Assembly: GCA_030591105.1 (NCBI GenBank)
Contig: JAUVBS010000032.1
Location: 1-10,991 of the forward strand
Length of the DNA stretch: 10,991 nt
Origin: a bacterium
GTDB taxonomy: Bacteria; Krumholzibacteriota; Krumholzibacteriia; LZORAL124-64-63
Direction: 5' to 3'
The position numbers were made by a program, and so were the translations under genes. Position 1 is the stretch's first letter; the number at the start of each line of letters is the position of its first letter. The notes beneath the pieces were generated by a model. It saw only the letters and a list, made by a program, of their open reading frames with translations, did not search any database and had not been told where the DNA came from. Shown here one piece after another: positions 4,937 through 10,991 of the stretch.

Positions 4937-7861
4937 TCAGCGGGCCAGAACGATCCGCCGCGTGACCACCTGCTCACTCGGGCTCCGTAACCGCACCAAA
5001 TAAGTACCGCTGGCGACCGCGCGGCCGGTCGCGTCGCGGCCGTCCCAGGTCACGCTACCGATTTCTGTACCCACAGAGCTATCGTGTAGAGTTACAATCC
5101 GCCGGCCGCGCAAATCGAACAGTTCGACGCGAAGCTGGCCCGGGCGACTCAACCGCCAGGCGATCGTGACCGTTGGATTGAATGGATTGGGATACGCCGT
5201 TAGCAGCGGCGAGGTCCCTGGGCTCGGCAGATCTTGCGGCACCGGGGTGACGGTACTGCGCATGGCCAGCGCGATGTCGTCGATCCAAAAACCGTTGCCG
5301 TCGACGTAGTCGTCCGAGCCGAAGATCAAGCGGAACTGTAGGTCGAAATCGGTCGGACCGGACGGTACCAGACCTGACAGATCGAACAGCGCGCCGCGCC
5401 AGCCGTCACTGTCGCCCGACCAACCGGCCATCTGATCCAGACCGGAAAGAGCCACGTCGGTGTATTCGGTCAGCGGGAACCGATAGTGCCAGGCGGCGTC
5501 GTGCCACACCTCCAGGCGCACACCGTCCCAGCCCGTTTCCGTGTCGCTCCAGTAGTGGAAACTCAGCTGCAGGGTGTGTCCGATACCGGGGGGCCCGGTA
5601 TACTCCAGATGGTAAACCGGGCTGGTCAGAGTACCGGACGCGGCGTCGGGGTAGTTACCGTGCATACCGACGCCCCAGCAGTAGTCACCGCCGAAACCAC
5701 CACCGGGACCGGTGGTCGGCGTGCCGTATTCCCACAGGTTGTCGGCGGTGAAGTCACCGGGACCTGCTTCGAAATCGGTGACCGCCGCCGGCAACAGCAG
5801 ACTCAGCGACGGCCGCCGGAGTCGCTCCTCGGGCAAACCAACCGTGTAGTACGGATGAGCAACGACGCCATGCCCCGGCAGTCCGTCGCAGACCAGCGTG
5901 AGTTCCCAGAACGACTCCGGCACGCCCATGAGTTCGAAATGCCCCGCGGCATCTGTCAGCGTCGGTGTGAGCGCCGGGTGGTTCGGCGTTACGCGTACAT
6001 CCGCCAGCGGCTCTGCCGTTTCCATCGCCCGGATGTCGCCTTCCGGATTGATCAGTTCCGATACCACCAACGCCACGTCGAGGGTCACGATCTGCCCCGG
6101 CAGCAGGTCGAGAATTTCGCCCTCGTAATCGTAACTGAACGTGGTAAACGTGATCAGCTCCAGACCGGGCAGGAAGGTCAAGCGATAGCGACCGTCGGTG
6201 TCGGTCAAGATACGGCCCTTGCCATAGACCTCGACACTCACGCCGGCAACCGGTTGACCCGTACCGGCGTCGGTGACCACACCTTCGACCGTGGCGTAGC
6301 CGTCCTGGGCCAACACCCAGGCCGCGACCAGGTCGGGTCGCGGTCCGATCAGCTCCGGACCGTTGGTCGGGGTACCGGTCTCGCTCAGGATTGTCCGGCA
6401 GAGCGACGCATCGAGCGGTGCGCCGCTCGCGGCGATCACCATGCCCTGCAACGCGACCACGGCACCGACGACGATGGGCGTGGCGCTCGAGGTGCCGCCG
6501 AACTGCGCCGTGTACCACTCGGTTTCGGGTAGTGGATCGCCCTGCAGATCGCCGTAAGCGCAGGTCGTTACCTGGCTGCCCCAGCCACACAGATCGACCC
6601 GTGTGCCGTGGTTGGTGAACCAGGCCGGGTCCAGACTACCGGCGTTGGTCGCGCCACAGAGCAGCGCACCCGAGTCGCGCTGCAGGCGGTCGAACAGACC
6701 CTGATAGATCGGGTCGTCGAGATCCTGCTGGCCGTTGCCTGCCGCCTCACACACGACGAGTCCGGCCGACGTGGCCAGCAACATCGCATCGAAGTTGTCG
6801 GGCCAGAACTCCATCGGTACGTAGCCGAACTGACCATCACCGGTTGCGTGCGGTCCGGGCGCGTGCAACTCGATGATCAGCACATCGCCGGGCGCGAGCA
6901 CTGCCGCGGCGTTGTCGATGGCGTCGGCCACCGACTGGTTGCCGATGGACGACCCGCCGATCGCGCACAACGGCGCGATACCCCGCACGCCGAACTCGTT
7001 GTCATCCCCGCGGACTTCCGCGAGCACGGCTGTGCCGTGATTGCGCCAGCCGAGGTCATCGATGGGATCGCCGAAGGTGGCGAACGGCGCCACGAGATCT
7101 TCGTGCGTCCACAGCCAGGCTCCCTCGATATCGATCACCTGCAGCGCCGCGCCCAACGCGCCAGGCACGTCGGAAACCGCCAGAGCGCCGATACCGTTCG
7201 GAGCGGCCAAGAGATACCCTTGCAGATCGATGAAGTCCGGCGTGCGGTCGCGCTGGGTCAGCACACGCGGTGGCCAGCCGGTCTCCGGGCGCTCCTGGGT
7301 CGGCACTGGCGGCACCGCGCCGGTCAGCGCGTCGAAGCCGAGAGCCGCCGGGACCGCCACCGGCTCGAGCCAGGCGATCTCCACCGCGGGGTCAGCCAGC
7401 AATTCGCGCCGGATCTCGAGTAGCCGCTCTCGGTCCAGCGAACCGGACACCTCGAGTTGTGCATAGCGGTTCAGGTCGGGCATAACGCCGGCGCCACGTG
7501 CCTGAGCGGCGATGCGCGACGCGTCGATGGCGCTGCTCGGACGGGTGAAGCGACGCTGTAGTTCGCTGCCACCGGTGACGCGCGCGGCAAGCGAGGCGAC
7601 CCGTAGACGGTCGGCGGCACTGCCACCGGTCAGGCCCTCTTCGCGGATGGTCAGCTGCGTCGCAGCCGCGAAGCGGACGACGATGCGCCCGGTAGGTCCC
7701 GGCGTCTGCAAGGCAGTCGCGCCACCGACGGTATGGTTGGTCGGTGCGGTCACACCGGGTGCGGCGGACACCATGAGCGTGACCGCGCCAGCGGCCAGCA
7801 CCACCGCGAGTAACGGCCGGCACCGCAAGCGGGCAGCGAACGAACGGATCGATGGCAACAT
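4937..7861 (-). CDS. Secreted subtilisin-like (S8) serine protease with carboxypeptidase-regulatory-like repeats and C-terminal FlgD-like sorting-type domain
   Basis: 974 residues. A signal peptide (hydrophobic core about 17-34) starts at the ATG chosen because GGAGG lies eight bases upstream. A propeptide-like region (about 57-170, RIVVRFAAAT) precedes the S8 domain (about 235-520). The catalytic set is visible: Asp244 in QVIDIEGAW, His275 in NHGTAV, oxyanion Asn376 in EAAGNGQQD and Ser458 in GGTSSATP. One carboxypeptidase-regulatory-like unit follows (about 524-600, VEGVVTDAGTGQPVAGVSVE), then a second degenerate one (about 605-690). Next comes a beta-sandwich, MAM/immune-inhibitor-like region (about 695-868, with FWIDDIAL). 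The end is a FlgD-like/sorting domain (about 886-974) with AYPNPFNP and DLRGRRIVTL...WDGRDATGRAVASGTY, ending RRIVLAR. Such C-termini mark type IX-like secretion or surface attachment in Bacteroidota and are common in candidate phyla; whether this host has that system is unknown. Likely degrades extracellular protein. Own promoter upstream. Confidence 0.92.
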   Translation of the reverse strand: MLPSIRSFAARLRCRPLLAVVLAAGAVTLMVSAAPGVTAPTNHTVGGATALQTPGPTGRIVVRFAAATQLTIREEGLTGGSAADRLRVASLAARVTGGSELQRRFTRPSSAIDASRIAAQARGAGVMPDLNRYAQLEVSGSLDRERLLEIRRELLADPAVEIAWLEPVAVPAALGFDALTGAVPPVPTQERPETGWPPRVLTQRDRTPDFIDLQGYLLAAPNGIGALAVSDVPGALGAALQVIDIEGAWLWTHEDLVAPFATFGDPIDDLGWRNHGTAVLAEVRGDDNEFGVRGIAPLCAIGGSSIGNQSVADAIDNAAAVLAPGDVLIIELHAPGPHATGDGQFGYVPMEFWPDNFDAMLLATSAGLVVCEAAGNGQQDLDDPIYQGLFDRLQRDSGALLCGATNAGSLDPAWFTNHGTRVDLCGWGSQVTTCAYGDLQGDPLPETEWYTAQFGGTSSATPIVVGAVVALQGMVIAASGAPLDASLCRTILSETGTPTNGPELIGPRPDLVAAWVLAQDGYATVEGVVTDAGTGQPVAGVSVEVYGKGRILTDTDGRYRLTFLPGLELITFTTFSYDYEGEILDLLPGQIVTLDVALVVSELINPEGDIRAMETAEPLADVRVTPNHPALTPTLTDAAGHFELMGVPESFWELTLVCDGLPGHGVVAHPYYTVGLPEERLRRPSLSLLLPAAVTDFEAGPGDFTADNLWEYGTPTTGPGGGFGGDYCWGVGMHGNYPDAASGTLTSPVYHLEYTGPPGIGHTLQLSFHYWSDTETGWDGVRLEVWHDAAWHYRFPLTEYTDVALSGLDQMAGWSGDSDGWRGALFDLSGLVPSGPTDFDLQFRLIFGSDDYVDGNGFWIDDIALAMRSTVTPVPQDLPSPGTSPLLTAYPNPFNPTVTIAWRLSRPGQLRVELFDLRGRRIVTLHDSSVGTEIGSVTWDGRDATGRAVASGTYLVRLRSPSEQVVTRRIVLAR

Positions 7862-7946
7862 CTTGGCGACCTCCGCCCCTGGGGCAAGCTCTGGCTTGGC
7901 GACGCGGTGTACCGACCCTGCCCGGTAACGACCAAGCGTCTTAACT

Positions 7947-7968
7947 CAGATTGTTCAGCGACAATCTG
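7947..7968. promoter_or_regulatory. 8-base inverted repeat in the leader of the protease gene
   Basis: CAGATTGT, a six-base centre and ACAATCTG, perfect. It lies about 14-35 bases downstream of the predicted start of the minus-strand transcript into the S8 protease, so it could be an operator or a 5'-leader hairpin. It has no T-tract on either strand, so it is a poor terminator for the upstream gene at 8057. Confidence 0.45.
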
Positions 7969-7987
7969 GATTGATTTCGATAGCTCA

Positions 7988-7996
7988 ATGATACCA
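7988..7996 (-). promoter_or_regulatory. Extended -10 promoter candidate for the S8 protease gene
   Basis: On the minus strand TGGTATCAT fits the extended -10 form (TGn plus TATCAT). TTGAAT lies only 14 bases upstream, too close for a normal -35, so the extended TG would have to compensate. Predicted start near 7981, giving a leader of about 120 bases. It lies in the 195-base gap between the membrane-protein stop and the protease start. Confidence 0.4.
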
Positions 7997-8056
7997 CAGA
8001 TGGAGAGATTCAATCATCAGCCGGCTGTTGAAAAATTCGTCGCTGCCGAAGCGCAC

Positions 8057-8905
8057 TCAGCGCTGGATCTGCTCCATGGTCTCGTAGTCGAGGGTCGAGC
8101 CGTGCAGACTGTGCGGTATCGAGAAGATCACGAACACCACGAACATCGCGGCGATCGCCCAGCCGCGGCCGGCGGCCGGGTCGGGCCGGCCGGCGCGTAT
8201 CCGCCAGTACGCCAGCGCCCAGGCGATTATCGCGACGGCGAGCTTGGTATCGGTCAGGTCCTCGCCCAACGGCCAACCGGACCAGTAGACACCGAAGGCG
8301 TATTTCTGGACGATCGGCCCGAAAAACAGACCGCCGATCACCAGCAACACGAGTGCGATGAGCGCATGACGTCCGAGCGCATCGCCGCCAAAGAGTGCTT
8401 CGAGACCGGCGCGCGTCGACCAGAGCATGCCGAAGAACATCACGAAAATGTGCACCACGAGTACGCCGAGCGGCACCACCCCCTTGAACCGCGCCACCGC
8501 CCCGGTGACGCTCGGAATCTGGACGGTCTGTCCCCCTTGCTCGAACCGCACCGCGTACTCGATCTTGCCCGCCGGCAGTTGCGACGGCAACTCGGCAGTC
8601 AGCTGTTCGCCGTCACGCTGCATCGGTACGGTTTGCCACGGGTCAGCGGTGGGAAACCGCCGCCACAACACCACGGCAGTCAGATCCGCAGCCGCGCCGG
8701 ACTGACCATCGCGCGGAGAGACGTGCACGCGGACCGGCAGCGTCTGGTCGGTGTTCTGAGTGCGCACCAGCTTGCCGCTGACGATCGCCCCCGGTAGACT
8801 CTCCTGGAAACGGACCGGATAGCTCGGACCGCTCGCGCGCTGCCACAGGACCGAAACAACCGTCAATACCACGGCCAGCACCCAGAACCAAACGCTGCGT
8901 TTCAA
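8057..8905 (-). CDS. Multi-span membrane protein of unknown function
   Basis: 282 residues. One N-terminal span (about 4-21) is followed by a roughly 115-residue beta-rich soluble domain (about 26-140, with PWQTVPMQRDGEQLTAELP and KIEYAVRF) that should lie outside the cytoplasm. Four more spans follow (about 144-164, 180-197, 220-235, 249-265) and a short charged tail. Between spans three and four is a striking aromatic/glycine stretch, PIVQKYAFGVYWSGWPLGED (197-216), followed by LTDTK, which looks functionally constrained. The TTG start is chosen because GAGGAGG lies five bases upstream and the first span follows at once; upstream in-frame starts would add a non-membrane, low-quality leader. 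I do not recognise a named family; its look is of a conserved hypothetical. Read away from the divergent peptide transporter gene and towards the protease gene, with 195 bases before the latter, so probably its own unit. Confidence 0.85.
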   Translation of the reverse strand: MKRSVWFWVLAVVLTVVSVLWQRASGPSYPVRFQESLPGAIVSGKLVRTQNTDQTLPVRVHVSPRDGQSGAAADLTAVVLWRRFPTADPWQTVPMQRDGEQLTAELPSQLPAGKIEYAVRFEQGGQTVQIPSVTGAVARFKGVVPLGVLVVHIFVMFFGMLWSTRAGLEALFGGDALGRHALIALVLLVIGGLFFGPIVQKYAFGVYWSGWPLGEDLTDTKLAVAIIAWALAYWRIRAGRPDPAAGRGWAIAAMFVVFVIFSIPHSLHGSTLDYETMEQIQR

Positions 8906-8910
8906 AGGAG

Positions 8911-8917
8911 CCTCCTC
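8911..8917 (-). promoter_or_regulatory. Strong ribosome binding site that decides a TTG start
   Basis: GAGGAGG on the minus strand, five bases before TTG at 8905. No ATG or GTG lies at a suitable distance, so this site is the main reason for placing the start there. Confidence 0.75.
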
Positions 8918-9062
8918 GACAGAAACCGACCGCTGCGGACCGAAGGCCGCAACGGACACCAGCGACGAACGCAGAACTGTCGCAGCCGTGCCAGCGGTCC
9001 GCAAGTGGTTTTCTGTGCTCCCGGATTCCGCGCTATTCGCCGACCATCGGCCGAGCGTCCGA

Positions 9063-9092
9063 TTGACCGTACGGGGGTTCAGCTGCTATCTT
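9063..9092 (+). promoter_or_regulatory. Sigma70-like promoter for the peptide transporter gene
   Basis: TTGACC (9063-9068), an 18-base spacer and TATCTT (9087-9092). Predicted start near 9099, about 66 bases before the ATG at 9165. Best promoter match in the divergent gap 8906-9164; I see no equally good element for the minus-strand gene there. Confidence 0.6.
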
Positions 9093-9164
9093 GAGCCGCC
9101 AGACCGCCGCTCGGGTACCCGCGGGCCCGCACCGCCCCTACCGGATCCGAACCAGGGAGCACTC

Positions 9165-10802
9165 ATGACCACGACGACCGTCGCCAAGCCACGCCATCCC
9201 GCCGGCTTGCCCATCCTGTTTTTCACCGAGATGTGGGAGCGCTTCGGCTTCTACCTGATGCTCGGGATCTTCACGCTCTACATGATCGATCCAGCCGACA
9301 GTACCCTCTTCGGAGGGCTCGGCTTCTCACGCGCTTTTGCGGCGGAGATCTACGGCACCTACATCGCGCTGGTCTATCTGACCCCGTTCTTCGGCGGCAT
9401 CCTGGCCGACCGTTTCGTCGGCTATCGCAAGAGCATCGTCATCGGCGGGATTCTGATGGCGTTTGGCTACCTGGGATTGGGTGTCCCCCTGTTACCCGGC
9501 TTCGAGTGGATCCCTCGACTGCCGAGTTTTTACGCGGCGCTACTGCTCATCTGCCTGGGCAACGGGTTGTTCAAGCCGAACATCAGCACACTGCTCGGCA
9601 AGCTCTACCCGGACGACAGCCCACTCAAGGAATCGGGCTACAACATCTTTTACATGGGCATCAATATCGGGGCGTTCATCTGCAATTTCATCGCCGCTTG
9701 GCTGCGTAACAGCTACGGCTGGGGCTACGCGTTCATCGCCGCCGGCATCGGAATGATCATCGGCGTGATCTGGTTCATGATGGGGCAGCGCAAGATCGCC
9801 GCCGCGGCCGACCGGGGTATCGATACCGGCGAGTCCGGCCTGCAAGTAGTCGGTCAGCTCACACTACAGATCATCTTGCCGGCGCTCGCCTGCGGCGCCC
9901 TCGGTTACTTCGCGTTGGGTGGGCTCTTCGGCAACGCCATGACGGCGGCGTTCGTCACCGCGACGCTGCCGATCATCGCCTACTACATCGTCCTCTGGCA
10001 TCGCTCGCCCGCCCACGAAAAGGCGCCCATCGGCGCGCTGCTGTCGATCTTCGCGGTGGTGGTCGTCTTCTGGATGGTGTTTCATCAGAATGGATCGTCG
10101 CTGACCTTCTGGGCCGAAGAGAATACCCACCGCACCGCCGGATCGATGAGCGGAGTGGTCGAAACGCTGCATATGAGCCAGGATGCGACCATCGGCACGG
10201 CGATCACCGACCCGGATGCGTCGAACTCCTACTGGCGTAACGTCCCCGCCAGCGAACGCCCCGCCCCCGGCGAAAAAACCATCTTGCTGTCGACCGAGAT
10301 GTTCCAGTCGGTCAACCCGTTCTTCATCGTCTTGTTCACACCGCTGGTCGTCGGCTTCTTCGGCTGGCTACGCCGGCGCAACAAAGAACCATCCACCCCG
10401 GCCAAGATCGCCTGGGGCATGGTGATCACCGCGGTCTCGACGCTGCCGATGATAGCCGCGGTCGTGCTGACCGGCGGCGGCGCGGTGAAGGCGTCGGCCA
10501 GTTGGTTGATTTCGACCTACGCCATCATAACCGTCGGCGAGCTGTTTCTAAGCCCCATGGGGCTGGCGCTGGTCTCGAAGCTCGCGCCGCAACGGGTCGC
10601 CGCGATGATGATGGGTGGCTGGTTCCTGGCCACCGCCATCGGTAACAAGATGGCCGGGGTGTTGGCCAGTTTCTGGGAGGCAATTCCGCTGGTCTGGATC
10701 TTTGTGATCAACGGCGTATCCGCTCTGGCGGCGGCCCTGGTCATCGCGGCGATCACGCCGTCGGTCCGCCGGGTGATGCGCGAGCATATTGGGCAGCAGT
10801 GA
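9165..10802 (+). CDS. POT/PTR2-family proton-coupled di/tripeptide transporter
   Basis: 545 residues, normal to slightly long for bacterial POT (MFS) transporters, which import di- and tripeptides with protons across the inner membrane. Hallmarks: the ExxER motif in TEMWERFGFY (E22, E25, R26); the PTR2 signature GGILADRFVGYRKSIVIGG (77-95); GNGLFKPNISTLLGKLY (132-148) with the conserved lysine K137; FYMGINIGAF (162-171); and GELFLSPMGLALVSKLAP (458-475) with E459. About 12-14 hydrophobic spans can be traced. After QNGSSLTFWAEENT (308-321) there is a hydrophilic insert of about 50 residues before LSTEMFQSVNPFF, longer than in the DtpT-type proteins I know. The ATG at 9165 is chosen because AGGGAG lies five bases upstream and the protein then begins with the usual short polar tail. 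Divergent from the five-span membrane protein. It could feed peptides released by the nearby secreted protease, which is inference. Confidence 0.93.
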   Translation: MTTTTVAKPRHPAGLPILFFTEMWERFGFYLMLGIFTLYMIDPADSTLFGGLGFSRAFAAEIYGTYIALVYLTPFFGGILADRFVGYRKSIVIGGILMAFGYLGLGVPLLPGFEWIPRLPSFYAALLLICLGNGLFKPNISTLLGKLYPDDSPLKESGYNIFYMGINIGAFICNFIAAWLRNSYGWGYAFIAAGIGMIIGVIWFMMGQRKIAAAADRGIDTGESGLQVVGQLTLQIILPALACGALGYFALGGLFGNAMTAAFVTATLPIIAYYIVLWHRSPAHEKAPIGALLSIFAVVVVFWMVFHQNGSSLTFWAEENTHRTAGSMSGVVETLHMSQDATIGTAITDPDASNSYWRNVPASERPAPGEKTILLSTEMFQSVNPFFIVLFTPLVVGFFGWLRRRNKEPSTPAKIAWGMVITAVSTLPMIAAVVLTGGGAVKASASWLISTYAIITVGELFLSPMGLALVSKLAPQRVAAMMMGGWFLATAIGNKMAGVLASFWEAIPLVWIFVINGVSALAAALVIAAITPSVRRVMREHIGQQ

Positions 10803-10807
10803 TCTTA

Positions 10808-10826
10808 CCTGCCGAGTCCAGGCAGG
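10808..10826 (+). terminator. Short hairpin after the peptide transporter gene
   Basis: CCTGCC, a seven-base loop and GGCAGG form a perfect 6-base stem starting six bases after the TGA at 10802. There is no T-tract, so it is not a convincing intrinsic terminator and may only protect the 3' end of the mRNA. Confidence 0.3.
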
Positions 10827-10991
10827 GGCGCAAGAGGACCGACGAGGGCGTGATAGACTTGGTTGCGCCTTCGTAATTGTGTCCGTGATGTGGGCTTCGG
10901 TAGGAACCTTACGGCTGAAGCGGTTCGGTTAGCTACCTGCGGATTAGAGATCCGTGGCGTGATTCAGCCGGGCTACAGATACACCGGCATC
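10827..10991. other. Right-edge intergenic region with several hairpins; no confident gene
   Basis: Two stem-loops stand out: a 5-base perfect stem, extended by wobble pairs, between GCTTC (10894-10898) and GAAGC (10917-10921), and CGGAT-TAGAG-ATCCG (10940-10954). One plus-strand frame is open from about 10857 to the edge (reading for example GFGRNLTAEAVRLATCGLEI) with candidate starts TTG 10863 or GTG 10890. It has no ribosome site, and its codons (TTA, CTT, AGA) are unlike the GC-rich third positions of the neighbours. It could be the start of a gene or of a structured RNA/repeat; the window ends too soon to tell. Confidence 0.4.

Noticed and set aside
5486..6532. Long plus-strand frame of 348 codons inside the protease gene
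   Set aside because: Antisense to a protease with intact catalytic motifs; composition (many Arg, Gln, Val, Gly) is typical of a shadow frame in GC-rich DNA.
7907..8797. Plus-strand frame of 296 codons opposite the membrane-protein gene
   Set aside because: Rich in His, Arg and Glu with no domain pattern. The minus-strand frame has clear membrane spans and a strong ribosome site.
1..10991. Search for CRISPR arrays, tRNA genes, transposases, phage or defence genes
   Set aside because: No regularly spaced repeats, cloverleaf-like sequences, DDE/recombinase motifs or nuclease/helicase-type genes were seen by eye on either strand.

Overview
The window is GC-rich bacterial DNA with dense, conventionally organised genes on both strands. 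Several features suggest a Gram-negative organism: a GT9 (LPS heptosyltransferase-type) protein, an exported protease with a C-terminal FlgD-like/'YPNPFNP' sorting-type domain, and single-span or multi-span envelope proteins. The sorting-type domain is common in Bacteroidota/FCB-affiliated and candidate phyla such as Krumholzibacteriota, Eisenbacteria and Latescibacterota. That placement is inference from domain style; no rRNA or marker gene is present.

Left part (1-3121, all minus strand, read right to left): a probable four-gene envelope operon. A GT9 glycosyltransferase with two cysteine clusters overlaps a GT4 glycosyltransferase by 4 bases (ATGA). A small unknown protein ending in DGCGCKIDYFS follows, then the 5' part of a DUF1343/NamZ-type exo-beta-N-acetylmuramidase that runs off the left edge. 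The last gene is cut by the window edge and has no stop codon here, but its frame is clear.

Middle (3122-4936): a 152-base divergent control region carries two good sigma70-like promoters facing opposite ways with start points only a few bases apart. To the right is an exported, C-terminally anchored protein of unknown function (3274-4380). It is followed by a short orphan fragment that looks like the C-terminal end of the menaquinone (futalosine) pathway enzyme MqnD, then about 300 bases of AT-richer, apparently non-coding DNA with palindromes and candidate terminators.

Right part (4937-10991): a 974-residue secreted subtilisin-like (S8) protease with carboxypeptidase-regulatory-like repeats and a sorting-type C-terminus (minus). 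Upstream of it is a conserved-looking five-span membrane protein of unknown function that starts at TTG (minus). Divergent from that is a POT/PTR2-family proton-coupled peptide transporter (plus) with a clear promoter. A secreted protease beside a peptide importer would fit peptide scavenging, but they are separate transcription units and the link is only suggestive. The last 190 bases hold no confident gene but contain several hairpins.

I did not find a CRISPR array, intact mobile element, phage, toxin-antitoxin pair or obvious defence system. The most unusual items are the orphan MqnD tail, the overlapping divergent promoters, the two unknown envelope proteins and the cysteine-rich GT9.
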